From Pseudopyrenochaeta lycopersici (Eukaryota > Ascomycota > Dothideomycetes > Pleosporales > Pseudopyrenochaetaceae): 64,000 nt of DNA. This document shows, in pieces, positions 11,378-22,200 of this stretch. Each line of letters starts with the position of its first letter. The stretch's first letter is position 1. The stretch covers positions 372,001 through 436,000 of the forward strand of contig NHZP01000030.1 of NCBI GenBank assembly GCA_003313425.1, given 5' to 3'. The notes under the pieces were generated by a model. It ran no database searches. It was not told the DNA's origin and was given only the letters and a program-made list of their open reading frames with translations. A program made the translations under genes and the position numbers.

Positions 11378-11784
11378 ACGTGTCTCACAAGCGAGCGCCG
11401 CGGACAAGCGAGCGCCGCAGTCCAAAATACACCAAAAATCTTAAAAATTCGTCTCCTAGATCTTAACATTAGTAATACTTTATAATCTAAAAACTCAAAG
11501 ATAGCTTCTTATACTTATATATAGATTATTTCTTAAGTTATAAGGGTATATATTAAGTAATTCTTAAGATATAATAAAATTATTAGAAGTTAAGGATAAA
11601 AATACTATATCTATAGAATTATATAGCCTTTTAGTCTAAAAAGTTAGTAAATACTTTAAAATTAGTATAAGAAGCTATCTTTAAGTTTGTAGAGTATTTA
11701 ATATTGCTAACGTTAAGATCTAGGAGACAATTTTTTGAGATTTTTGGTGTATTTTGGACTGCGGCGCTCGCTTGTGAGACACGT
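11378..11784. mobile_element. Foldback MITE with TA target duplication
   Basis: A 407-bp element begins ACGTGTCTCACAAGCGAGCG and ends with its reverse complement, flanked on both sides by TA (11376-11377 and 11785-11786). That is the Tc1/mariner-type target duplication. The inverted arms can be followed inward for roughly 150 bp each, covering the shared blocks AGTCCAAAATACACCAAAAA and GATAGCTTCTTATAC, so most of the element can fold as a hairpin. The interior is AT-rich with many TA steps, which suggests RIP of a multicopy family. The left arm has an extra 17-bp tandem copy (11387-11403 and 11404-11420) that the right arm lacks. No transposase is encoded, so it would depend on an autonomous relative elsewhere. 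Confidence 0.85.
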
Positions 11785-11786
11785 TA

Positions 11787-12670
11787 GTAGTAAGGAGACA
11801 AACTTATGATTGATATTCTTTGCGGACGAATGTAGACACGGCTTCGCCTAGCTGGGCCTACAATCTTAGCTTGACATGTGCCTAAAAAGTGGGACTACTA
11901 TAGCTTCTCCCACAGCTACCTTCGTGAGCTACACGTTCATCCTAGTCCATAACTCAGCGGCTCTTCCAAAGCCGATACTTCCTTCCACTGCGCTCGAATC
12001 AGTAAAGCTCGGAGCATTTGTCTTCGAAACTTCGAGGTCTAGTGCCTGGACGGAATTCTCGCTGGAATTCTATAATACTATAATTGTAAAGTGTGGTGCT
12101 TAAAAGCTGTATTGAGGTCAGCTGTCAGCGCTAGCAGGCAGTATAACTATTCTAATTCTAATTAGTGGATCGTTATTCGTACGTTTGCCGGGTCGTCTGG
12201 CCCAGTGCAGTTTGGAGGGAGTAGACTTGAGTACTGACAATAATAAGCCACGACATTAGAACAAATAAACTAATTAGAAATACAGGCGATACTCAGTCAT
12301 CGAACTTAGGTGTAGGCATTAACACTTTTATAGTTATATTGGGGGTCAAAGTAGAGTTCTAGTAGTAAAGATTTGGAGTATTCTTAGACAGATAGAAGTT
12401 GGTGTGGATTATAAAAATGTGGGAGGCAAGGGTGAGAGATCGGGGATGTCGTTCCTTAGCCTTTAACAGTTATGAGTCTGGGTAGACAAGACCTTAGTAA
12501 TACTGTTTCTACAAATGGACAATTTTTTCAACACAAGCAAGATAATGTGTTCTATTTGAGGGTGATATGTGTCCAAAACTGACCAAAGTAAGCTATGTTG
12601 GAAATTAATCAAAAATTGGGAGAACGGCCGTATGTTCTCTATGCAGCTGAAAAACGCCAAACTACATAAT
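11787..12670. other. Intergenic region, no supported gene
   Basis: This lies between the MITE and the 3' end of the dehydrogenase gene. One 75-codon frame (11876-12103, +) has a Ser/Thr-rich sequence with no recognisable motif. Composition is intermediate, with scattered TA-rich patches. I see no other structure. Confidence 0.35.
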
Positions 12671-13783
12671 TTAGACGTCCTTGTTGTGCTTAAACCATTC
12701 GACTGTCCGCTGAATACCCTCGTCCGTCCAATATATAGGTTCATAACCCAGTCTCTCTCTTGCTTTTTCAATCGACCACCAGCAACCATGGTCGATGTAA
12801 CGCAGCTGAGCTGCTGAAAGATTTGTTTTAATACTGTCCAAAGTCAAAATCCAGAGTGCCCACTGCACCACCGTTGCCACTGCGACCACTAACCCCATGG
12901 GTATCTGTATGATCCTACCCCGATCCTTGCAAGACTCATCTCCAGCAGCACTCCACATCATCCTTGAAAAGTCCCAGAACTTGACCGGTGCACCATCCGT
13001 GATGAAGAAGGCCTCGCCATCAACACGCGCGGTCGAGGCTCTGGGCTGGTTGTCCAGCAGCGCTTTAGAGGCTAACACGTGCGCATGAGCAGCATTATCA
13101 AAATATAGCCACTCGTGCTTCGCTTTGTTGTTTCCCAGCTGAAAACGAGTTGCCCGAGTGTTGGTACGCTTCAGGATGCGAGCACTAGTTCGAAAGTCTC
13201 GACGGCCATACAAGGCTGGGACCCGAATGACTGCAGTAAGCAGATATCCTTCGAAACCACTTGCGTTCTTTCGCATATTCGGAATATTCATTGCTCTGGT
13301 AAGGATGTCTGCCGCACCCTTTGTTCGTTCGTATGGGTCTCCTTCCGATGAAAGATTGTGCAAGATGGCGGCGTCTTCAGTCAGCGGAATCAACGAGGTA
13401 TACGACTCAGAAGCGATTGATCTCGCAGAACCAGTGTAAATGAAAGCTCGGACGGCAGCATGTTCTCGCGCAATCTCGAGCACTTGCTTGGTAGAGACAT
13501 AATTGATGCGGTACTGAACTTCTTCACTTTCATTGGCACTAGGTGCAACCGAATGGAAAATGACGTCTGGCTGAACTTCATCAAGCAAAGTACGAACTTG
13601 ATCGGCGTCCATGATATCACAACTTTTGTAAACTGCTTCAGCGATGCGCCAGCGTCTTGGGTTTCGACTGGCAGCGACGATTGAGCCGAAAGAGCCATCC
13701 GCGTGGAGTGCTTCGACAAGGTGACATCCTAGGTAGCCGCAACCGCCTAATACAAGAGCAGTCCCGAATTTACTCCCGTTCAT
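12671..13783 (-). CDS. Erg26-like 3-beta-hydroxysteroid dehydrogenase / NAD-dependent epimerase
   Basis: A single-exon short-chain dehydrogenase of the extended (3-beta-HSD) type, 370 aa from the ATG at 13783. I chose this start because the dinucleotide-binding motif GGCGYLG then falls at residues 13-19, as in the family. The frame is open 57 codons further upstream, but that sequence is Arg/Thr-rich and looks non-coding. The catalytic Tyr and Lys of YxxxK are Y151 and K155 (DPYERTKG), with a serine in YTGSARS at about 119. A hydrophobic stretch near residues 300-320 (MGLVVAVATVVQWALWIL) suggests membrane association, as in sterol C-4 decarboxylases (Erg26) that oxidise 3-beta-hydroxy-4-carboxysterols. 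It sits at the edge of the AT-rich compartment, so it could be a diverged paralogue acting on another sterol or a secondary metabolite. Confidence 0.75.
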   Translation of the reverse strand: MNGSKFGTALVLGGCGYLGCHLVEALHADGSFGSIVAASRNPRRWRIAEAVYKSCDIMDADQVRTLLDEVQPDVIFHSVAPSANESEEVQYRINYVSTKQVLEIAREHAAVRAFIYTGSARSIASESYTSLIPLTEDAAILHNLSSEGDPYERTKGAADILTRAMNIPNMRKNASGFEGYLLTAVIRVPALYGRRDFRTSARILKRTNTRATRFQLGNNKAKHEWLYFDNAAHAHVLASKALLDNQPRASTARVDGEAFFITDGAPVKFWDFSRMMWSAAGDESCKDRGRIIQIPMGLVVAVATVVQWALWILTLDSIKTNLSAAQLRYIDHGCWWSIEKARERLGYEPIYWTDEGIQRTVEWFKHNKDV

Positions 13784-14519
13784 AACGGCCAGTTCATAAA
13801 TGAGTTCTTTTGGAGAAAATTTGTGTTGGCCAGTACACAAGTTGAGGTCAGAAGTTGTTGTTACAGCGTCTGGGGCATTTGTTACTTTGCGACACCCACT
13901 GTGCCTCAATGTAAGCGTTTCTCTGGTACGAGCTCGCCGCCCCGCTGAGCCCACTTCTCACTTGCCAAAATGAAATGCCCCAAAGCAGCTCAATTTCGGA
14001 ACAGACTATTTTTTGCTAGTTTGCTTTGTTCTTTATATCTCTGCATGAAAAGACAATATTGCGTTTCGACATTGCCGGTTAATTTACGCTGTAATACGAC
14101 TGTATCGCTTTCCCCAACTATCCAAGCGTTTCGGACTCCGTTAGCAAACATACATCTGGAACTTTACCTTGTACCGTGTCTTGTGAATAACATGTGTACC
14201 GTACTCGTGGGAAGCCTTCGCAAATGGGAGCTACATCCACTGTTAACTAGCGGGAACGGCTTGCAGGCTGGAGCGGATAATTTGGGAGCTGCAGGATCAG
14301 GACTAAGCACCGTTTATCCGGACCTAGCAGTGCTAACAGATCGCGAGGTATGCATGTGTATTGCTCAATTGTGGTGTGTCGCACAGGCTGCCACGCCTCC
14401 TTGGTCACAGTTCGTGGGTGCCACCTTCGTTCATTTGAACACGAACATACTAGCTTCAATTTTACAGCAACGCTAGTTGGGTACTGTTAAACACTGATCA
14501 TTCTCCAGAAACGGTTTAT
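13784..14519. other. Divergent intergenic region with one unassigned ORF
   Basis: The region separates the dehydrogenase start from the rhodopsin-like remnant. It contains a 168-codon open frame (13970-14476, +) that is fairly long for chance at this composition. The peptide has a hydrophobic, Cys-containing N-terminal stretch (LFFASLLCSLYLC), but I recognise no family and do not call it as a gene. Confidence 0.3.
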
Positions 14520-15466
14520 ATGGATACATCGCTCCGAACCACGGCTGTTCCATCTTCGGATCCAAATCGTCAGTGCAAGATTGACTATGTTGGCAAAATT
14601 GACAAGCAGTCGTTTCAAGGTGAGTCAAGACGATGAATTTCGACTACAACGCTGCACTTATCATTTGTTTCTCAGATACGGGGAGGATTTTTCACGGTAC
14701 TTTCTATTCTTGCTGCAATCGCACATATGCCTTTCGTGTCGTATTTCGTCGGAAACTTTATCTTGATGACTGGCTAGTCATAGTTGCAACAGGATGCTTT
14801 CTATCCGCAACCGGGGTGCTTCTCAGCTACCAAACCAAGGTGTTCCTGGTAGAGACACTCATGCGTGGTCTCAATGTGGCCCTTTACCCAACAAGAACTC
14901 CTATCGCTCAGGGATATCATAAATGGAATGAAATCTTCCTTTGCCTAGATTAGACCGCGACCTTTGCTATCAAGTTCTCTTTTTTGTCCTTCTTTCACAG
15001 CTTGGTCAGGTATATATCGAGGAAGTTGAGCCGCTACTTTTGGTTCGTCGTTGTATACACCGGGCTGTCTTGGGCTTTTGTTATCGTGGAGCCGTTTATA
15101 CTTTGTCCGCATTTCACCATGATTAACTCGTGTAAGTATACCGATGCGTACCGTCTAATGTTGAAAAGAACTAACTAATACTTTCAGCTTGCCTTAATCA
15201 TACTCTAAATGTTATTCTCGTAACATTTCTCTTCGTCTTCGATATCACCACCGACATAATGAGTACGACAAATTTCAGTCTAGCATTGAAACCAAGGCCA
15301 ATCCCTGTCAGTTGCAACTATTTTAATAATCCTACTTCGTATGTCGCATCTTTGTACAGCCCAAAAGATCCGCATCGGGACTTTTCTCTGTTTGTCTCTA
15401 GTCATCGTCGTGGTAAGCCTCGCCCCTGTCAGTTGATAAGTTGCACTTAGTCTAATCATTGTTGCA
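14520..15466 (+). pseudogene. Decayed fungal rhodopsin-like integral membrane protein (SAT4-type)
   Basis: Exon 1 (14520-14619) begins MDTSLRTTAVPSSDPN and splices by a clean 56-bp intron (14620-14675) into DTGRIF, the GR-motif that opens fungal rhodopsin-fold membrane proteins. This is followed by LYLDDWLVIVATGCFL, the conserved LDDW helix. The frame then stops at about 14953, and the next helix (FLSFFHSLVRYISRKLSRYF) appears in another frame near 14978-15100. After a plausible intron with GTAAGT donor and CAG acceptor (about 15133-15187), a helix ending in the TD motif follows (VILVTFLFVFDITTDIM). At least one frame break and loss of the later helices make this a probable pseudogene, although an extra small intron cannot be excluded. 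Members are often found near effector or secondary-metabolite genes; their function is largely unknown. Confidence 0.55.
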
Positions 15467-15620
15467 GACAGGCCCACTAAGAAAACACCACGGAGGTATA
15501 AATTGTGTTGCGGTCCGTTTGCTGTTCTTGCACTTGAACTATTACCACATCCCTCGAACGCGACTTTTTGAACTCCCCTATTTCGAAGTCTTATCGCTCT
15601 GCACACGAAACGAAAATTCT

Positions 15621-15704
15621 ATGTCGTCTCCTTGTGAAACTTGTGGGGGTAAGGGCATTTCAGGCGGGGCATGCCCTACTTGCGGCTATTCAGCAAGCTC
15701 CTAA
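15621..15704 (+). CDS. Possible 27-aa zinc-ribbon micro-ORF
   Basis: An ATG at 15621 opens a 27-residue frame, MSSPCETCGGKGISGGACPT followed by CGYSASS. The two CxxC pairs eight residues apart look like a minimal DnaJ-type or zinc-ribbon knuckle. The upstream open frame continues to 15459 without the motif. It may be a remnant of a larger protein, a genuine microprotein or chance. Confidence 0.2.
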   Translation: MSSPCETCGGKGISGGACPTCGYSASS

Positions 15705-16251
15705 GGCGGAATGTACTGGGTGAGCACACTCGAAGTTGATTTTTGGTTTGACGCGCCATCGACGAGAACCACCATTAATTGTTTCTGAAGGGAATGATGA
15801 CATCGGGCATATCTCGTCGGGAACCGGAGGTTAGGCACATTAGCTGAGCGCTGTTAATTATTAGCACTAGCCTTTGAAATCAAGCTAAACCCTTCCATCT
15901 AATTAATGGCTCTGTTACTAGTACTGTTTGTGTTGTCCAGTACGGCCGGTCATCATCCGCCCTACTCTAGCTACGCTCAGTGGCTTGTTCGATGCTGACC
16001 ACGGGCCGTAATGCGTTGTCAGACACACCACGGCGATGTGGGGTCCTGTGAAATGAACGTTGATGTGGTGCGCTGCCGAACTAACCACAGGCGTGTGGGG
16101 AGCGGTAGAAAGGTGCCGATATCTCTTGACCAATGAAACATCATGCGTGAGGGTGCAGCTTGTGGTCTGGTGCTCTGCAATGCTACGCGAATCAATACCT
16201 TCCTGCTTCCAGCCGACGCAGGAGCACGCAGATATTCACGATATGAAGGAG
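15705..16251. other. Non-coding region before a possible promoter
   Basis: Ordinary composition. Open frames of about 70-100 codons at 15918-16321 on both strands overlap each other and show no motif. No gene is supported. Confidence 0.35.
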
Positions 16252-16258
16252 TATAAAA
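16252..16258 (+). promoter_or_regulatory. Possible TATA box
   Basis: TATAAAA is followed, about 35-75 bases downstream, by an AC/CA-rich leader-like stretch. The layout resembles a fungal core promoter, but the only downstream frame is short (16375-16518). Confidence 0.3.
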
Positions 16259-16374
16259 GACGGCTTGATCTGTGATAAACGCCATGCAGTTCATCATCAA
16301 GCATCGCACCGTACAAGACAATCTACATTTGTTGCATCATCTACGTTTTTCTTAACTTCAAGACGTTCTTATTA

Positions 16375-16518
16375 ATGATACACGATACACATAGGGCTGC
16401 CGTACCAGGCCTTCACATGGCAGAAACTGGGGGCCATGGTCCCTACATAGCAGACGCGTACAATTCGCTCCCAAGACCTTTCGGGATCTTGATGTCCAGA
16501 GTGAACTGCACGGCCTAA
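16375..16518 (+). CDS. Possible 47-aa peptide or gene remnant
   Basis: The first long frame after the TATA-like box encodes MIHDTHRAAVPGLHMAETGG and ends in LMSRVNCTA. It has no secretion signal and no known motif. It could be the last piece of a decayed gene, and I call it only because of the promoter-like context. Confidence 0.2.
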   Translation: MIHDTHRAAVPGLHMAETGGHGPYIADAYNSLPRPFGILMSRVNCTA

Positions 16519-18801
16519 TACGAGACATCTTTTTCAAGTATAGAGTTCAAGATATTTACGGTATCGCACTGCTTCACAAGCATTTCTCTACCAAGTCTAC
16601 GAATCGCCTTATTAAGCATAATGGTATCTCTGTACTGCAGCATATAGGCGATAATACATTAACAATTAGTCACAAATGTAGAGGAGTTATTAAGCCACGA
16701 TCTTTCAGGCTCTTCGGTGGCAGTTTCTAACTATACGAATTCTTGTTCACAGGTAACTAAATAGCACAATCCTTAAATGTAATACTAAATATTCTATAGT
16801 ACTGCAAACATAATTAGATTCGAAGTCCCACAACAACTTTTTTAGAAGCGATAGCTACATATCTGCGAGAGTGGGGACTTAAAACACTCTTATGCCTTAG
16901 ATCGCTTAAAGGCAGCAAAGGGAGGTAAACATTGAAACAACTGAAGGAAAAGCTAATATCATGCTCCCAGAAGGCAGCGTTTGCAGATATCTTACTCATG
17001 CCGGCTTTGTGGATTTTCGGAAGAGATGATGATGATCGCTGTAATTGCTTCACGTCTTGTCCAAAGATGAAAGGAGAGCATTAGGGAGAAATTCACGGTT
17101 GTGCGTAGAAGTGTCGCAGCATACAATTTGCTGGGTGGGATTTGTTGACATTTACACTCTTTTCTGCTCATTCTCTAGGTTATTGGAAGCGTGAACGTGG
17201 GTAATTGTCACATTCGCTATGTTCGGAATTCTTAGAGTCTCTAAGAAATACTTCAAGATCTGAACAATCAGCCTCAGATTTGAGCGTTAGGTCCTAAAAT
17301 TAGTCTTTATCTCCCGGGATTTGAGATTTTGTTAATATAAGAGATAGCGACTTGTGACGTCTTGTTGCATCGCCAAGGTCTTTCTAGAATAAGTAACTTA
17401 ATTTGAATCTATTCCTATTATATAGTAGCTGCTAGATATCTACTAGCATTAACTCTAGGCAAGTTAGGATGTCGCTAATATTTAGAATATTACTACTATT
17501 AAATAGGATCTTATAGGTACCCTTAACAGACTTATGTCTTATAAGACAGCTAAAGAAAAGATCTGTTATATAAGTTATATTGCCTGAAATATCGCTAGAG
17601 ATAAGAGCTATATATAGTAGCGTTAAGTTGTCTTTACTCTCTAGATATAAGGCATTAAGCTGTGTTCTGACTAGAAATAGTTTTACTAAGAAGTCGCGAA
17701 TGATTTTATTAATCCACTTGTAATTATAGAAGATAATGTCCTATAAATAGGAAGGCAATAAACAGTAATAGTTAGATTAAGTTTAATTTGCCTATCTTTT
17801 TTACAGGAAATAGGATAGTTTAATCCTAGAATTTATCCTAAATAGCTTATAGTGTGATATTAGAATCGCGTATTAGAAAGGATTTTCTATTAAAAAAGTA
17901 AGCTGTAGCTATTACGTAAGTAAGCGTCTATTTTTATTGCACGTTGCAAACCTTAGGGCAGGTATCCTAACTATCCAGATACTAGTTTGGCGAGGACTGA
18001 TGCTACTTCTAACTACTGATAACAACGACAACATCACTTGCTTAACTGTAACGTTAGTCCAAGCGTGCCGGGACGCACGGTGTAACGGGACGGGTTCGCA
18101 CTTCGGAGCCCCGCAACCTTTTATTCCTTTAGTCTATAAATATGTAGTCAGCAGGATAATATTATAAAATTAATGCTCTTCTAACCTATTAGTCTCTGAC
18201 GAGCCCTACCGTAATGTTAGTTATGCTGTTATGTCGTTCCGTTACTGTCGTTAAACGACCTATTATCAATACCCCCCTGTATATAAGCGACGTTAAGAGT
18301 CTGTTAAGAAGACGGAGGGTTAGATATAAAGTGCAATTAAGGAAGATAACTGCATTTAGCTTTAATAGCAACTTTTAGCTTATAAAGATAGAGTCTAGCA
18401 GTTTTGCTAGACAGGAGTAGAGATTATAAAAAGTATCTTATAGCGTTGGGATGCGCTAGCAAGTCTTAGTATATAGCTAGCCTATAGTAGCGTGCTTAGA
18501 TATTGCTCTATACTATTATAATAAATTTAACGCTATACCTATAACAGACTAATTACTAAGAGTTACTATAGTATAAGCTAGTAAAATTAGCTACTTAGCT
18601 TCGCTATAGGGATGCAGCCTTACAGCACTAAGCTACGCTCCCTATATGTAAGGCAGTCAACACGCACAGTTAGGACGGTCTTAGTTGAAGAAACTCAATT
18701 TAAAAGGAAATGGACAAAATAGCAGATACCTCTCACCTTCGGGGGAGAGGTGCTGCCTATATACATGAGCTAGAGCAGGCTAGTCCCGATCCAGTTACCT
18801 A
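16519..18801. other. Transition into the AT-rich RIP compartment
   Basis: From about 17,200 the sequence changes from balanced composition to TA-rich DNA poor in CA/TG, the signature of RIP. No frame with recognisable protein similarity could be found. Short GC-richer scraps survive (for example 18,060-18,115). A small hairpin, CCTCTCACC and GGGGAGAGG around a CTTCG-type loop, lies near 18,731. Confidence 0.5.
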
Positions 18802-18806
18802 GCTTG

Positions 18807-19194
18807 TGTTACGATCCTGCTGGAACCCTGTCCCAGTGGCCCCAACTGGACCTCACAAGATTGGACCAACAACCGAGATCACGTGACGTGCTCAGTTGAT
18901 CAGTCTGATCAGTGACACTGAGCACACCGAGCATACTGAGCAACATGCATAACGTCTATGTATATAGATCACCACAATGAACCCTTACAGCTTATTGTGT
19001 TTAACTTAATATTATACTCTACAGTATAGTAATAGCAATACTAATTATTCTTAACCCTTAGTACTCTTTATAGAAGTGCCCTCTTACTATCTTAGTATTA
19101 AACCCCCTTCTATCTAGTCCCTTACTCTATCTTAGAGAACTAACCTTACGATCTCCTTAGTTATTCTTACTAATAGCTTTAAAGATTCTTTATA
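18807..19194 (+). repeat. 5' LTR of element A
   Basis: 388 bp, starting at TGTTAC. Differences from the 3' copy are mainly C to T and G to A, for example CTTTATA for TTCACA at the end. U3 contains GATCACGTGACGTGCTCAG and a TGATCAGTCTGATCA palindrome. Confidence 0.92.
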
Positions 19195-19239
19195 TTTTAA
19201 ACACCCTTAAGATAAGTAATACTAAGATAGATAATACGA

Positions 19240-22200
19240 ACTATTATACTACTAGGCTAGGCAACGCTATTACTAAACTAGACCTCTTCTATAGAGATTG
19301 CTTTAAGCTTAAAGAATAGTTACTTTAGTTTAACCTCTTCTTTAAGTTTAATGCGACTACTATAGACGACGACGACTAAGCAGTACTTATATCTAGCTAT
19401 ATAAGGGGCGAAGCTGCTAAGTAGGTAAAACCTCACCTAGTTAAGTACATAAGCAACAGCAAAAAGCCTTAAGAACTTATTATTATGTTTAAGAATATAG
19501 AAAGATTTAAAGTATGTATGCGTTAAGCGTTTAGACTTCTAAACATAGTAACTATTATAGAGCGTAAGATTTAAAACATACGGTAAACTAAGTCTGCAGC
19601 TAACTACACTAATAAATTTCTAAGTTACGCTAGACAGACTAGTTAGAATAATAATACCCTAAAAACTATGTACAAATAAGGCCTAAAAGCGGACGTCTAG
19701 ACTAAGCTTATGCGTACAGGCACGAAAATTATAATACTAGACAACCTAATTAATAAGACTATCTAACTAGATATAGAGCTCTATAAGCTTCGCGTACGAC
19801 TTACAGGATAATAACTAAGATAAATAAAAGAAGATAAGAAACTCTAGAAAGAGTATTGTAATAAGCTAAATAATAGTCGCCTACAACACTAGTATTAACT
19901 ATAAGAAGTACCTAGATAATATATATTAGGAGGCCCTAAGGTAATATATTTAGATAACCTTAACAGAGGAAAATTAGGTAAGGGTAGGAAGAAAAAAGAA
20001 ATAACCTATTTTAACTATAATAAGAAAGGCTATATAGCTAAAGACTATAGAAGTAAAAATAAAGTAACCCCTTAGATTAATATAATAGTTATAAAAGAAA
20101 AAAATAATAATAATAAAATATAGGAAGTTATTATAATATAAGAAGAAGAGGCTTAGAATATAGAGTTATTACAGCTACCTCTCTTAGAACCTACTAGAAA
20201 AAGGATTCTAGGAACCTAGTATAGTAATAAGGAAGAAGAGAGTAGCAGCTCCCTGTCCCTAGTTTATAAAGATACTAAGGAAGACCTTAATAATACTATA
20301 GTACTCTTAACTAAAGATTAGAAAAAGGAAAACTTCTAGAACTAATATTAACTAGGAACCTTAAGGCTATTAACGCCTATAGAAGCAGAAAAAGATATTA
20401 CAGAACTTAACTGCTAATTATACGCGCAATATATGCACGAAGTATAATATATTAATGCGCTAACCTTAAAAGAATAGGAAGCAGCTATAGCATAAGGAAT
20501 AAGTATAATTATCCTAGCTAAACAAGCAATGTAAGATATATTATAGGAATATTATTATTACTCTAAATATTATATAAAGGCAACATAAGAATAGGCAGAA
20601 AAAGCTAAAGAAGTATAGTAACCTGTAAGCGTTAGGGACGCACTATAGAAACTTTAATAAGCTAGATAAATATAGGCACTAAAACCCCTAGTAGTTAAGA
20701 CCCCTAAATATATATTATAACGCTAAATAATACTACTACTAATATAGGAAGACGCCTTCTACGTACCTAATACTTAGAACCTAGTATAATAAGGGTACCT
20801 TTGAGTTAATTCCTATAGCGAGATCGTGCTTATAAATAGTAAGAAATAAGATATTTATACCTAGCTTAAATAATAAATGCATTAGGAGGATAATAAAGAG
20901 AACGTTAACTCTAACTAGCTGCTTACAGAGGAAGAAGCTAGAAACTATTATAAGCGCGCAGAGGCGGCTTAAACTCTACATACTATGCGCAAAGGACTAT
21001 AGAAACTAGTACTAGACTACTTAATAGATCCACGTAATAAGCGACACAGTGTTATCTACTAGTCTTTCTATACTACAGACCTGTGCGCTATATACTATTT
21101 AAGTAAGACAGAATAGGGATACTTCCCTTACTCGTTTTACTAATACAAATATTAATAGTATAATTATCTTAAAGTTAAATACGATAACTACCTATAGGAT
21201 AAGAAGACTATCCTCTACTTCCTAAGAAATAATAACCTTGTAGCTACTATAGTAATACAGCTAGTCTTTAATAGGGAATGTAATTAGCGATAATAGTAAA
21301 CGTGCCTTAACTTAGATTACCTTAAGTATAAAGACATTAAGATACTAAATAGGTATTAAGAGGAGCCTTTTTTAGAGCTGCGCCTACTAATAGGTAAGAA
21401 TTATAAACTCTATATATAATAGGTATATAAGGACTCCTTAAGCTAAATATTAAGCTTAATAGAAGCTAGATAAAGATACTAGTAGATTCTAGAGCATAAT
21501 AGAGCTATATTTCTGCGTAAGTAATAGAATAAGCTAGCCTTATCCTATTATTAAAATTAGTACTATATCTATTAACAGTAGCTAATAGACAACTAATGCT
21601 ATCTAAGTCTGTAATTACACACGAAGTACGAAGCGTGTAACTTATTATCTAGAACTATAGGGAAACGATTAACCTAGACGTATTTAGACTATTATAACAC
21701 GACGTGATACTAGGACTCCTATAGTTAAGAGAACATAGCCTAGAAATAAATTAGAAAAAGAAAAAGTTCTTGTTTAAATGCTGTAGAACGGACGTAACTA
21801 CAAGCAGGCCTACGCTGCGGCTGAGTGCCTAGGTAGATAAGAAGATGACAATCAGGATCCTTACTTCAAAGAAGGATAACCTTAAGACACGAGGGTCTAA
21901 CTTAGCAGGTACTAATAGGAGGCCTTTAGACTAATAAGCTAGAGTTAAAGAGTAAAGCGCAACTCTAGTAATCCCTAATAAGTATAAAGAATATAAGTTA
22001 CTCTTTTAGGAAGAGATAAGTATAAAAGTATTACCTAAACACTAACCTTAGGACCACAAGATAATCCTATAAGAAGGAAAGTAACTAACTTTCAGCCTAA
22101 TTTATAGTTTATTAGAAAAAGAACTTAAAACCCTGCGCGAATATATTAAGATAAACCTAAAGAAAGGATTTATCTAAGAATTATAATTACTAGCAGGATA

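Noticed and set aside
13970..14476. 168-codon frame, possibly a membrane or secreted protein
   Set aside because: Hydrophobic N-terminus but no family features, and it lies in the shared promoter region of two divergent genes. Kept as a region note only.
18060..18115. GC-rich patch with GGGTTCGCA, considered as a tRNA B-box
   Set aside because: No matching A-box or cloverleaf arms could be drawn.
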